From an uncultured Clostridia bacterium (GTDB lineage Bacteria; Bacillota; Clostridia; Oscillospirales; Ruminococcaceae): a stretch of DNA of 64,000 bases. A model generated the notes under the pieces. It did no database searches. It was not told the DNA's origin and was given only the letters and a program-made list of their open reading frames with translations. Each line of letters opens with the position of its first letter. Position 1 is the first letter of the stretch. This document shows, in pieces, positions 26,618-34,717 of the stretch. The translations under genes were made by a program, and so were the position numbers. Location: NCBI GenBank assembly GCA_945876435.1, contig CAMCOD010000006.1:16785-80784 (forward strand), written 5' to 3'.

Positions 26618-27537
26618 TGAATAAGATCACGGAAAAACTTCTGGAAGTAATCTCCGACTGGAAGGGCGTTTTTGACGGCGCCTTCAATATCCGGGAGGAT
26701 GGTCAGTGTGTTGGAAGACAGTCCTCTCCCAATATCAGAATTGATCCTCTGGCCGGAGGGGCGGGTTTGGAGATCCATGTTTCCTCACAGGCGCAGGGAG
26801 AAACCGTCTATATTCCAGCCTGCGTCACTAAAAGTGACGTCAACGACCTGGTGTACAATGATTTTTATATTGGGGATGGCGCGGATGTGGTCATTGTAGC
26901 CGGCTGCGGTGTTCATAACGACGGCGAAGGAGAGGCCAGACACAACGGCATCCACCGTTTCTTTGTGGGCAAAGGTGCTCATGTCCTTTATAAGGAGAAG
27001 CACATCGGAATGGGAGATGGCAGCGGCGCAAGACGGATCGACCCGATTACCGATATTACGCTGGAAGAAGATGCTGTCATGGAGATGGATACCACCCAGA
27101 TCAGCGGTGTGGACAGCACCGTTCGCACAACCAATGCCAATCTGGCCGCAAGAGCCAAGTTAATCATCCATGAGAGGCTGATGACCAATGACCAGGAAAC
27201 GGCAAAGACTGATTTTACGGTAAACATGAACGGCGAGGACGCGGGTGTGGATCTGATCTCCCGTTCGGTAGCCAAAGACCGTTCCCATCAGGAGTACCGC
27301 TCTGTTATTCGGGGCAATACCCGCTGCACCGGTCATTCGGAATGTGATGCCATTCTGGTTGGCAATGGCACCGTCAGCGCTGCGCCGGAACTGTTTGCGG
27401 GACATATTGACGCAGCTCTTATCCATGAGGCCGCCATCGGCAAGATTGCCGGAGAACAGATTCTCAAGCTGCAAACGCTGGGCCTTACGGAAGAAGAAGC
27501 GGAGCAGAAAATCATTGACGGCTTTTTAAAAGGTTAA
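26617..27537 (+). CDS. SufB/SufD family scaffold protein, short form
   Basis: 306 residues, clearly shorter than SufB (about 470). The beta-helix core is present from about residue 60 on. The SufBD family C-terminal pattern is visible as SECDAILVGNGTVSAAPEL and LIHEAAIGKIAGEQIL, which includes the conserved Glu and His used for cluster building. The region DDRSHQEYRSVIRG-like (KDRSHQEYRSVIRGN) is also typical. It lacks the long N-terminal helical domain of canonical SufB. Translationally coupled to the SufC-like gene and ends at a strong terminator. Probably the scaffold of a minimal SUF system; clusters made here could serve Fe-S enzymes in this anaerobe. Confidence 0.88.
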   Translation: MNKITEKLLEVISDWKGVFDGAFNIREDGQCVGRQSSPNIRIDPLAGGAGLEIHVSSQAQGETVYIPACVTKSDVNDLVYNDFYIGDGADVVIVAGCGVHNDGEGEARHNGIHRFFVGKGAHVLYKEKHIGMGDGSGARRIDPITDITLEEDAVMEMDTTQISGVDSTVRTTNANLAARAKLIIHERLMTNDQETAKTDFTVNMNGEDAGVDLISRSVAKDRSHQEYRSVIRGNTRCTGHSECDAILVGNGTVSAAPELFAGHIDAALIHEAAIGKIAGEQILKLQTLGLTEEEAEQKIIDGFLKG

Positions 27538-27557
27538 GATCTAAAAAATATTGGAAA

Positions 27558-27602
27558 ATCAAAACACCCTCTGCCGCTTTCCTGCGGCAGAGGGTGTTTT
27601 TT
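27558..27602. terminator. Bidirectional terminator between SUF-like and F420-ligase-like genes
   Basis: Stem AAAACACCCTCTGCCGC / GCGGCAGAGGGTGTTTT, followed by T on both strands. Confidence 0.93.
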
Positions 27603-27610
27603 AGAATTGC

Positions 27611-28804
27611 TTATTTCGTGTAGTTGTCAAAATAACCCTGGATCAGGATAATTGGAGTGCCTTTGTCGCCGGAACCGGAGGTCAGGTCGGCCAGAGAGCC
27701 GATCAGGTCGGTAAGACGGCGTGGCGTGGTTCCCTGAGAAGCCATCTGGCCCTTCAGATCACCGTCTTTATTGGCGATACGCTGAGAAATTGCCTGTTTC
27801 AGCGCATCACCGGTCAGGTCAGCGAAGTCATTGTCCGCCAGATATTTCAGCTTCAGCTCATTTGGCGTACCTTCCAGACCACTGGTGTAGGCGGGAGATA
27901 CCACCGGATCGGCAAGCTCCCAAATTTTACCCACCGGGTCTTTAAAGGCGCCGTCGCCGTAAACCATAACTTCAATGGATTTGCCGGTTTTCTCCTTCAG
28001 CAGGGTGCTTACCCGCTCTACAAATTTGTCACATTCTCTTGGGAAGAGCTTAACAGTGGTTTCGGTAGCTTTATTGGAGCCCAGCAAACCATACTGTTCG
28101 TTGCAGCCGCTGCCGTTTACTGGGGCGTTGAGAATATCGTCCAGGCTGCAAACGATCTCCGCGCCGGCATTGGTCAGGATGCGTTTGGTTCTTTTGCGTG
28201 TGTGGATATCACAGTTCAGCACTCGTTTGCTGTAGTTCAGAATGGTTTTGGGGTTGTTGGACAGGATGATCTCACATTCCGCGCCAGCTTCTTCGATCAG
28301 GCTGCGGTAGAATTCCAGATAGTCAACACCGGTAAAGGGATGAAGGACACGGCCGAAAAGCTGACGGTACTGGGATTCGGTGAGAACATCAGACCAGGGG
28401 TTAACCCCTTTTTCATCCAGCAGTTCCTCGTCGATCAGGTGATTTCCCACTTCATCGGCAGGGAAGCTGACCATCAGGACTACTTTTTTTGCGCCTTTTG
28501 CAATACCCTTCAGGCAGACGGAGAAACGGTTGCGGCTAAGGATGGGGAAAATAACACCAATGGTTTCACCGCCCAGTTTTGCTTTAACGTCTGCGGCGAT
28601 ATCATCAATGGTGGCGTAGTTGCCCTGCGCGCGGGCTACAACCGCTTCCGTAACAGCAACAACGTCTTTATCGTGGAAGGGGAAGCCATCCTGTGACTGG
28701 CTTGCGGCAACAACAGAATCCACAACAATTTGCGCCAGATCGTCTCCTTCCCGAATAATGGGGGCGCGGATACCTCTGGAGACCGTACCAACATATCTTT
28801 CCAT
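27611..28804 (-). CDS. Coenzyme F420-0:L-glutamate ligase-like protein (CofE family)
   Basis: 397 residues; GAAAGAAGG upstream of ATG 28804. The N terminus (YVGTVSRGIRAPIIREGDDL) and the segment DKDVVAVTEAVVARAQGNYA match the F420_ligase family (PF01996). In CofE these parts bind GTP/metal and the F420 side chain. The protein is longer than methanogen CofE (about 250), with an extra C-terminal half containing GSGCNEQYGLLGSN and KDPVGKIWELADPVVSPAY. Homologues are common in Clostridia that are not known to make F420, so the real substrate is probably another carboxylate-bearing cofactor. Single gene with its own promoter. Family fairly sure, function open. Confidence 0.75.
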   Translation of the reverse strand: MERYVGTVSRGIRAPIIREGDDLAQIVVDSVVAASQSQDGFPFHDKDVVAVTEAVVARAQGNYATIDDIAADVKAKLGGETIGVIFPILSRNRFSVCLKGIAKGAKKVVLMVSFPADEVGNHLIDEELLDEKGVNPWSDVLTESQYRQLFGRVLHPFTGVDYLEFYRSLIEEAGAECEIILSNNPKTILNYSKRVLNCDIHTRKRTKRILTNAGAEIVCSLDDILNAPVNGSGCNEQYGLLGSNKATETTVKLFPRECDKFVERVSTLLKEKTGKSIEVMVYGDGAFKDPVGKIWELADPVVSPAYTSGLEGTPNELKLKYLADNDFADLTGDALKQAISQRIANKDGDLKGQMASQGTTPRRLTDLIGSLADLTSGSGDKGTPIILIQGYFDNYTK

Positions 28805-28887
28805 GTTAAATCCTTCTTTCCTCTGATTTACCGGAGAATCCGGAGAGATTACGTTTCGCTTCGCTCTTTTACAGAGCGGATACCTCT

Positions 28888-28915
28888 ATTATAATGGATT
28901 TTGGAAAATAAGTAA
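28888..28915 (-). promoter_or_regulatory. Promoter of the CofE-like gene
   Basis: Minus strand TTACTT (28915-28910), 16-base spacer, TATAAT (28893-28888). The leader between it and the start contains a small hairpin around 28850-28880. Confidence 0.55.
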
Positions 28916-28959
28916 AATAAATATATTCAATATTTGAAAAAATGATGGGAAAAACAGGT

Positions 28960-29447
28960 TTATACCCGATCCAAATAAAGTTTCCAGCACTGGACTTGAG
29001 TTGGAACTGCCTCATCACCATGGAAAAAGCGGAGAAACTCCTCCCGGCTGACCCAGCGGTGGGCAACGGTTTCGCTTTTTTGCAGCACAATAGCATCCTT
29101 AGGGCAGTCAGTGACATAAAGGTAGTGGTAAAAAAGGTGTTTCCTCGGCTGCTGCAGGCAAAGAGAAACTCCAGGTTGTGACAGTGAATTTCGGGTTCCT
29201 CTCAAAGCTCCCGAACCACGCCTTTATAGGCGCTTTCATCCTTGAGAACGCTTCTGCCGGCACCAATTCCCCAGTAGCCGGGATAGACTTTTTTATTTCG
29301 ATCCCGCTGCATCAGCAAATAACTGCCGTCCTGATGCCGGACAAGAGTTTCACTGACCATGTGATAAAGACCCTGTGGGATCGGTTGGTCCCGGTACAAA
29401 TCACAGCCCGCGGCTTCACCGTTCTTTTTGTATGCATCCCAGCCTAG
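28960..29447 (-). pseudogene. Broken Nudix hydrolase gene
   Basis: Two reading frames on the minus strand join into one Nudix protein of about 160 residues. The upstream part has GWDAYKKNGEAAG, then IPQGLYHMVSETLVRHQDGS and YLLMQRDRNKKVYPGYWG, the usual MutT-like N-terminal half. The Nudix box reads SVLKDESAYKGVVREL, then an in-frame TGA (29204-29202) where Arg is normal (CGA to TGA would do it), then EEPEI. About 30 codons later a T6 run needs one extra T to restore FYHYLYVTD and the remaining C terminus. The start codon is also missing (CTA at 29447). Three defects indicate a real pseudogene, or, less likely, assembly error. Lies downstream of, and 4 bases into, the nucleotidyltransferase gene. 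Confidence 0.8.
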
Positions 29448-30199
29448 CCTCTTGGAGCGATTTGCTCCAGCATGAAAGCGGCAAAATCCCATTCTGCGCC
29501 GGAAAAAGAATAAACAGCGCCTGTTTCATAGGCGGAAATGGCTTTTTGGATGATGAGGCCGTAAACCGGAGGCAATTTTTTTATTCCCCAGTGGCCTCCG
29601 TCCGCTTTGGAAAGGATCTGTCCGTCCTTTTTATAAGCCAACACCCGGCAAAGGTTTAAGATCGTGTAAACCGGATGGGAGAAAATGTCCTCTTCAGCCT
29701 GCCGTATATCAGCGCAGATGCTGTCCCAGTAAGCTTCACGGGGAACAGGACCGAAGGTCTGGCAGATGGGCGCTCCGCAGAGAACAAGCCCAGACTGCCG
29801 AATCACGGTAAAATGGGCCGCCAGATCTTTATCAGTTCCCTGCATCATTTGGCAATATTCTGTTAGGTTCTGACCAGCCCTTTCCTCATGAGCAATGGAA
29901 AAGTGCAGTTCATAAGGGGTGGGATACAGAAAAATCTTGCAGTACTGCGCGGACACTACACTCATTTCGACACCTTTTTTCGGGCAGAATGGTTTCAGAT
30001 CCAGCAAGGTCTGGATAAGCGCCTGCTTTTCCCGCAGCGTCAAAGTCTGATTAACCACAGCAATAAAGTCAATATCGCTGCTGTCCCAGTGGAAACAGCC
30101 AAAGGCGATGGAACCATGCACATAGATACCTACCAGTTTTGGCCCAAGGATAAGTTGGTAAGATCGACGGATACGCTCCAGAATATCCTGTTCATTCAT
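29444..30199 (-). CDS. Nucleotidyltransferase, aminoglycoside adenylyltransferase-like
   Basis: 251 residues from ATG 30199 (AAGAGG 8 bases upstream). An in-frame ATG at 30226 overlaps an upstream stop as ATGA and could also be used. The nucleotidyltransferase signature HGSIAFG followed by SDIDF at about residues 35-53 is clear. The C-terminal helical DUF4111 domain (about 150-250, with YTILNLCRVLAYKKDG) is that of AadA/ANT(9) spectinomycin adenylyltransferases. It would transfer AMP to an aminoglycoside-like hydroxyl. Sequence alone does not prove a resistance role; similar chromosomal copies may act on other substrates. Located downstream of the B12-transport operon. Confidence 0.82.
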   Translation of the reverse strand: MNEQDILERIRRSYQLILGPKLVGIYVHGSIAFGCFHWDSSDIDFIAVVNQTLTLREKQALIQTLLDLKPFCPKKGVEMSVVSAQYCKIFLYPTPYELHFSIAHEERAGQNLTEYCQMMQGTDKDLAAHFTVIRQSGLVLCGAPICQTFGPVPREAYWDSICADIRQAEEDIFSHPVYTILNLCRVLAYKKDGQILSKADGGHWGIKKLPPVYGLIIQKAISAYETGAVYSFSGAEWDFAAFMLEQIAPRG

Positions 30200-30222
30200 T
30201 CTTCGTTCCTCTTTTCCAGATT

Positions 30223-30374
30223 TCATGTGGATTCTTTGCGTGCTTCATTCTTCACCGCTTGGACGGGTATCGTCACAGTATATGTTGTCCATGGGATACC
30301 ACCAGACCGGCCTTTTTCTACTTTGATCGGTTTGGTTTCGCCACGGTTCAAGCGCAGATATGCTTCGGCACTCT
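30223..30374 (-). other. Unassigned stretch with a protein-like open frame
   Basis: The gap between the TIM-barrel gene and the nucleotidyltransferase gene has an open minus-strand frame of about 50 codons (EAYLRLNRGETKPIKVEKG, then SGGIPWTTYTVTIPVQ). Its TGA (30225-30223) overlaps the ATG at 30226. The composition looks like protein, but no start codon with a ribosome site is present. It may be a gene remnant. Family not recognised. Confidence 0.35.
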
Positions 30375-31346
30375 TTATTTTTTCAGTTTTTCCAAGGCTT
30401 TTTGCTGCCGGCGAAGGAAGTCGTCATGCTGTGCCCGGCTCTCGGTAATGAATTCAAAGGTCAAATACTCCGGCTGTATCCGCTGGATCAATTGATCTAC
30501 TCCTTCGCAGGTGAAGGGCAGGTGTCGGTCTACCGCAAAGGCGTGCTCAAACATCTGTCCCAGCCGCTGGGCATAGCTTTCCTTCATCACAGGAGGATTT
30601 TTCCGGACTGTTTCACAGTAATCTCCGGTCAAAGACTGATGGAGATGAACCCCGCGGACCGCTTTGCACAGCTCTCCATGGGCATCCAGCATGGCATGGA
30701 TATAGTCCAGGGCTTCTTCCTGGCTGCGGAGCTGAGTGTTGCAGTGAAGCAGGTGCCCAGTGTCCAGCATGATGCCCTTGTTGGGATAATTTACGCCATC
30801 CAGCAGCCTCCGTGTCATCTCTGTCCGGGTAAAGCGCAGCCCCGGCTGCCACAGATTTTCCATCAGGAAGGCGATACTGCCGTCCAGTTCCTCAGTGAGC
30901 GCATTGATGATCTGGCAGGCGCCGTCGATCACTTCCTCGTCCCGGTGAGCATAGTTCAGAGTGAAGGTTTCGGCAATATGAGCGTCGGAAACATGAAAAA
31001 CTACATATTCCACACCAAAGCGTTTGGCGTTTTGCAAATCTTTTCGGAAGCGTTGGAGCAAAGCCTCCCGGTCACAGCCGCCAAACTGTCGGTAACATTC
31101 CTCCAATGAGCCGTATTCCGCTATGAGAGCCGCCTTATCTCCCCGCCAGAAGTCCAGCCAGGAGGGGAAGTAGCTCATGTGTAGGCCGATGATTTTATCC
31201 ACAGGTACAATGGAGCGGCTGTCCTCCTCATAATAGGTCAATTCAATGCCGTCAAAACCCTGTTCCAGCACCGACAGAAAGTCTTCCCGATGGGCATAGC
31301 GGTGAAGCTCATCTTGACAGAAGGTGAGATTAAAGGTGGTTTTCAT
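30375..31346 (-). CDS. TIM-barrel sugar isomerase/AP-endonuclease-2 family protein in the B12 operon
   Basis: 323 residues. ATG 31346 follows GGGAGG by 6 bases and lies inside the end of the ATPase gene (17-base overlap), so translation is coupled. The fold is that of xylose-isomerase-like TIM barrels: FDGIELTYYEE near residue 30, VVFHVSDAH near 115, FLMENLWQP near 160, MLDTGHLLHC near 190, GVHLHQS near 230 and TCEG near 280. The Glu, Asp, His and Glu residues at these positions are the usual metal ligands. Its place in a cobalamin-riboswitch operon suggests a role with cobamides or their precursors, but this is inference. Confidence 0.8.
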   Translation of the reverse strand: MKTTFNLTFCQDELHRYAHREDFLSVLEQGFDGIELTYYEEDSRSIVPVDKIIGLHMSYFPSWLDFWRGDKAALIAEYGSLEECYRQFGGCDREALLQRFRKDLQNAKRFGVEYVVFHVSDAHIAETFTLNYAHRDEEVIDGACQIINALTEELDGSIAFLMENLWQPGLRFTRTEMTRRLLDGVNYPNKGIMLDTGHLLHCNTQLRSQEEALDYIHAMLDAHGELCKAVRGVHLHQSLTGDYCETVRKNPPVMKESYAQRLGQMFEHAFAVDRHLPFTCEGVDQLIQRIQPEYLTFEFITESRAQHDDFLRRQQKALEKLKK

Positions 31347-32115
31347 GTTCATCCTCCCGCGGAAGCCATTGACCGTACATTTCCCGCATCCAGCCGGGAA
31401 CATCCATGCCATAAACCTGATTCAGGTTTTCCGGTTCCATTACCCGGGAAATCGAGCCGGAAGCAAAGATTTTTCCTTTGTTCAGCAGGATGGCATGGGT
31501 GCCATAGGTTTTGGCAAGGCTCAAATCATGGACAACGGACACAACAGCCCGTCCGCTTTCCTTGAGCCAGTCCCGGATCAACGCAAAAACTTGCTTCTGA
31601 TAGATCAGATCCAGATGATTGGTTGGTTCGTCCAGCATCAGCAGGCTTGGATCTTGAGCAAAAAGCTGGGCAAGAAAGGTTCTTTGCAGTTCGCCGCCGG
31701 AAAGCGTCAGCACCGATTGCTTTAAAAAGGGTTCAAGGCCGGTTTTTGAGACAGCTTCCTGAATTTTATCGGCGCCGTCATCCCGGTTCCGGCTGAAAAG
31801 AGAGGGTGCATAAGCATACCGCCCCAGACGGATGACTTCTTCCACCGTAAAATCATAACCCACAGTATGATGTTGGGACAAAACACCGATTTTCTGTGCT
31901 AATTCTTTGGGTTTGTACTGACGGATATTCTTCCCTTGAAACAGGATCTGACCGCTGTAAGGAGCTCCTTGTGAAATGGCGTTGATAATGGTGCTTTTTC
32001 CTGCGCCGTTGGGGCCGATGATCATCAGCCACTGGCCCGGTTCCACTGTAAAACTGACGCTGTTTAAAATTTTTCGCGTTCCGTACTGCACCGTTAGATT
32101 TTTTACGTCCAGCAT
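31330..32115 (-). CDS. btuD: Cobalamin ABC transporter ATP-binding protein
   Basis: 261 residues. Walker A GPNGAGKST (about 36-44), signature LSGGELQR (about 134-141), Walker B LLMLDEPTNHLDL (about 154-166), switch His in VVHDLS. The DEPTNHLD sequence is typical of the FecE/BtuD/FhuC class that pairs with FecCD permeases. It starts 1 base after the permease stop codon. The cobalamin riboswitch ahead of the operon makes vitamin B12 (or another corrinoid) the likely cargo rather than iron-siderophore. Confidence 0.88.
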   Translation of the reverse strand: MLDVKNLTVQYGTRKILNSVSFTVEPGQWLMIIGPNGAGKSTIINAISQGAPYSGQILFQGKNIRQYKPKELAQKIGVLSQHHTVGYDFTVEEVIRLGRYAYAPSLFSRNRDDGADKIQEAVSKTGLEPFLKQSVLTLSGGELQRTFLAQLFAQDPSLLMLDEPTNHLDLIYQKQVFALIRDWLKESGRAVVSVVHDLSLAKTYGTHAILLNKGKIFASGSISRVMEPENLNQVYGMDVPGWMREMYGQWLPREDEHENHL

Positions 32116-32116
32116 G

Positions 32117-33148
32117 CTACTTCACCTTCCTCGAGGAATAAAAAATTTGGATAAACACCAATGAGCCCACAAAGGAAGTCACCACGCCGATGGGCAATTC
32201 CAGCGGGTTCAGCAGGATGCGGGAGACAAGATCTGCCAACAGCAGAAAAACCGCGCCGGCAAACATGGAAGCCGGCAGCAGACGGCGATGGTTGGGGCCA
32301 ACGATCATGCGGGTCATATGGGGCGTCACCAGACCTACAAAACCGATGCAGCCGCCAATGGACACACAAACGCCGATCAGGGCGGAAACACAGACCAGCA
32401 CCAGCAGTTTTACTTTCCGGATATCCACGCCGATGGTGCGGGCGTTGTCCTCGCCGATGGCAAAGGCGTTTAGCTCCGCACAATGGCTCAGCAGCAGGCT
32501 GCCGAAAATGGTCAGGCAAACCAGCAGAACAGCGGCATTTTGATAGCTGGTTCCCTGCAGAGAACCCATGGTCCAGAAGGTGATGCTTTTGACCTTATCC
32601 CCGGCAAAGGTGATCAGCAGGTTCATGATGCTGGAAATAAACATGGAAAAAATGACGCCGATGAGGATAATTGTATTGGTAGACAGAGAAGCATCCAGCT
32701 TATAGGCCAGAGACAGAATGATCATCATGGAAAGAAAAGCGAATATCATAGCCATAACCATCGTTCCGGCGAAGGGAAGCTGTGGAAGCGTAATGCCAAA
32801 GATAATTGCCAGTACAGCGCCCAGAGATGCACCGGAAGATACCCCCAAAGTGGAGCCGTCTGCCAGAGGATTTTTCAGGAGACCCTGCATGGCGGCGCCG
32901 GCCAGGGAAAGAGAAGCACCCACCAAAGCGACGCAGAGAACCCGGGGCAGGCGAACCGTCAGAATAATCGGTACGCAGGTCAATTCCGGCTGCGGCTGGC
33001 GGGAAATGGCGCGCCAAACCACCTGAATTGTTTCCTCCAGCGGAATGGTAACACTGCCAACACAGACACAGAGGATCAGCACAGCCAAGGTTACCAGCGC
33101 AAACAGCACATATTCAAAGAGGCGGAAACCGTCCTTACGTTGATTCAT
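32117..33148 (-). CDS. btuC: Cobalamin ABC transporter permease, FecCD/BtuC family
   Basis: 343 residues, about ten membrane helices. FecCD signatures include RLPRVLCVALVGASLSLAGA (about 68-87), MQGLLKNPLADGSTLGVSSG (about 88-107), TFWTMGSLQG (about 190) and VGLVTPHMTRMIVGPNHR (about 270-287). It forms the homodimeric channel that binds two ATPase subunits. The gene lies between the lipoprotein gene (61-base gap) and the ATPase gene. Specificity for cobalamin is inferred from the upstream riboswitch; the family also carries haem and siderophores. Confidence 0.88.
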   Translation of the reverse strand: MNQRKDGFRLFEYVLFALVTLAVLILCVCVGSVTIPLEETIQVVWRAISRQPQPELTCVPIILTVRLPRVLCVALVGASLSLAGAAMQGLLKNPLADGSTLGVSSGASLGAVLAIIFGITLPQLPFAGTMVMAMIFAFLSMMIILSLAYKLDASLSTNTIILIGVIFSMFISSIMNLLITFAGDKVKSITFWTMGSLQGTSYQNAAVLLVCLTIFGSLLLSHCAELNAFAIGEDNARTIGVDIRKVKLLVLVCVSALIGVCVSIGGCIGFVGLVTPHMTRMIVGPNHRRLLPASMFAGAVFLLLADLVSRILLNPLELPIGVVTSFVGSLVFIQIFYSSRKVK

Positions 33149-33209
33149 GTTAAAAACTCCTTACGAAAAAAGGGAGCGAAAAGCTTCGCTCCCTTTGGCC
33201 TTTTGCCGT

Positions 33210-34187
33210 CTATTCACCATAAACAAAGTCAAACAGCAGTTGTGCACCGTCTGCCAGACGGGGAATGGGGCGGGACAGCTCGTTGTTAGGAAGATTCAGG
33301 ATCTTGCCATTTTTCACTGCGGTTACATTTTCCCAGCCGGAACGGGAGAGGATCTCCTCCTCCGGGGTAGGACCTTCACCGAAATACATGGTGATGGTCA
33401 CAATATAATCCGGATTGCGTTCCAGAACCTGCTCCTCGGAAATTTCACCCCAACCGTCCACATCAGCGAAAGCATTGGTCAGGCCCAACATCTGAGCAAC
33501 TTCGTCCATGAAGGTGTTGGAGCCGGCAGTCCACAGGCCATATTCCAGCGGAGAAACCTCAAAGTAAATGGTTTCACTGCCATCTCCGGTGGATTTGTTT
33601 TTGATTTCGTCGAAAGCGGCCTTCATCTGGTTTACCAGAGCTTCCGCTTCAGCGTCTTTGCCCATGAGGGTGCCGATCAGCTCAATGTTAACGTAGGTAT
33701 CTGCAATGGTGTCGGCATCGCTGAGGACTACAGTAATACCGGCTTTTTCCAAAGCAGCAGTCTGTTCCTCGGTCTGGCTCATCGTACCCATCAGGATAAC
33801 ATCCGGCTCAAGAGCGATGATTTGTTCCACATTGGTGTTGCTGCCGGATTCTACCACCGTAACGTCCGCTACTTCTGCCGGATAGTCGCAGTAAGTGCCG
33901 CGGCCAACCAGAGCATCACCGCAGCCCAGTGCGTAAAGGATTTCACAGTCGGATGCGGTCAATGCCACAATGCGCTCAGCGGGTTTGTCCAAGGTGATGG
34001 ACCGACCAGTCATGTCGGTAAAGCTGATCGAAGAAGTTTCCTCCGGTTGGGAGGCAGGCTCCGCTTCCGTGCTCTGATTCTCAGCAGTTTTGTTCTCTTC
34101 TACGGTATTTTCTGTGTTTTTTTCACCACAGCCGGAGAAGGACAGTACCATTGCGGCAGAAAGCAGCAATGCAAGGATTTTTTTCAT
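33210..34187 (-). CDS. btuF: Cobalamin-binding lipoprotein, BtuF/FepB type
   Basis: 325 residues from ATG 34187 (AAAGGGG upstream). Signal peptide with lipobox Cys20 (SFSGC), then an acidic linker rich in Glu/Thr. The periplasmic-binding fold is the single-helix-backbone type: RIVALTASDCEILYALGCGD (about 83-102), NVEQIIALEPDVILMG (about 130), and ETIYFEVSPLEYGLWTAG (about 205). Anchored outside the membrane, it delivers the ligand to BtuC. First gene of the riboswitch-controlled operon; the longer in-frame start lies inside the riboswitch terminator and is rejected. Confidence 0.88.
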   Translation of the reverse strand: MKKILALLLSAAMVLSFSGCGEKNTENTVEENKTAENQSTEAEPASQPEETSSISFTDMTGRSITLDKPAERIVALTASDCEILYALGCGDALVGRGTYCDYPAEVADVTVVESGSNTNVEQIIALEPDVILMGTMSQTEEQTAALEKAGITVVLSDADTIADTYVNIELIGTLMGKDAEAEALVNQMKAAFDEIKNKSTGDGSETIYFEVSPLEYGLWTAGSNTFMDEVAQMLGLTNAFADVDGWGEISEEQVLERNPDYIVTITMYFGEGPTPEEEILSRSGWENVTAVKNGKILNLPNNELSRPIPRLADGAQLLFDFVYGE

Positions 34188-34231
34188 GGCAATTATGCCC
34201 CTTTCAATAAAATTTGAATCGTATGGGAAAA

Positions 34232-34271
34232 GAAGCAAAGAAAAAGCCGCTCCCCGAGTGGAGGAGCAGGC
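34232..34271 (-). terminator. Riboswitch-controlled terminator ahead of btuF
   Basis: Minus strand hairpin GCC-x-GCTCC / GGAGC-GGC type stem (34271-34246) followed by a T-rich run (34245-34232). It lies between the B12 aptamer and the first gene, as expected for an OFF switch that terminates transcription when cobalamin is bound. Confidence 0.75.
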
Positions 34272-34342
34272 CCCAAAAGACTGCGACAATGTCCGGAAGG
34301 ACAGACGCCGTCAAAATATCACTCAACCCCAGAAGTTTTTGT

Positions 34343-34510
34343 GTGCAGACAGGTCTCCCGGCTGAGTCTTATCCTACTGAAGCACCTTCCCATCCATTGC
34401 GGACAGTGGTTTGCCGAAAAAACGGCGGCTTGTTCGATGACATTCACGGTTACTGGGATAGCTCGGGATTTCCACCCGATTCCCTCGGCCCGGATCTTTG
34501 CTTCCGGACC
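34343..34510 (-). promoter_or_regulatory. Cobalamin riboswitch
   Basis: Read on the minus strand, the conserved B12 box is present near the 3' end (CAGCCGGGAGACCTGTCTGC, about 34365-34346). About 110-150 bases earlier come the core elements GAGGGAATCGGGTGGAAATC and then CAGTAACCGTGA. Spacing and order match the AdoCbl-type cobalamin aptamer. It is followed by a terminator hairpin and the btuF-btuC-btuD genes, so binding of cobalamin should shut the uptake operon off. Confidence 0.92.
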
Positions 34511-34552
34511 GGCGCAGAGGCGCAAAAACACACTTTCGATTCAATTATCTAC

Positions 34553-34581
34553 ATGATACTACGGTATAATGGGAAAGTCAA
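34553..34581 (-). promoter_or_regulatory. Promoter of the cobalamin uptake operon
   Basis: Minus strand TTGACT (34581-34576), 17-base spacer, TATCAT (34558-34553). Transcription would begin about 35 bases before the riboswitch core. Confidence 0.75.
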
Positions 34582-34717
34582 CAGGAGAAAAAGGATGAAA
34601 AGCGGATGTCGGCCAATGCAAATCTTTCCTAACTGGATACACGCAAAGTTCCTGCACGATCACCACAAAAATATGAAATGGAAAATAACGGGGTATGATG
34701 GAAAGAATCATAGGATC

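Noticed and set aside
29202..29204. In-frame UGA of the Nudix gene as a selenocysteine codon
   Set aside because: The position is normally Arg in the Nudix box, a frameshift follows, and no start codon is left. Mutation is simpler than a new selenoprotein.
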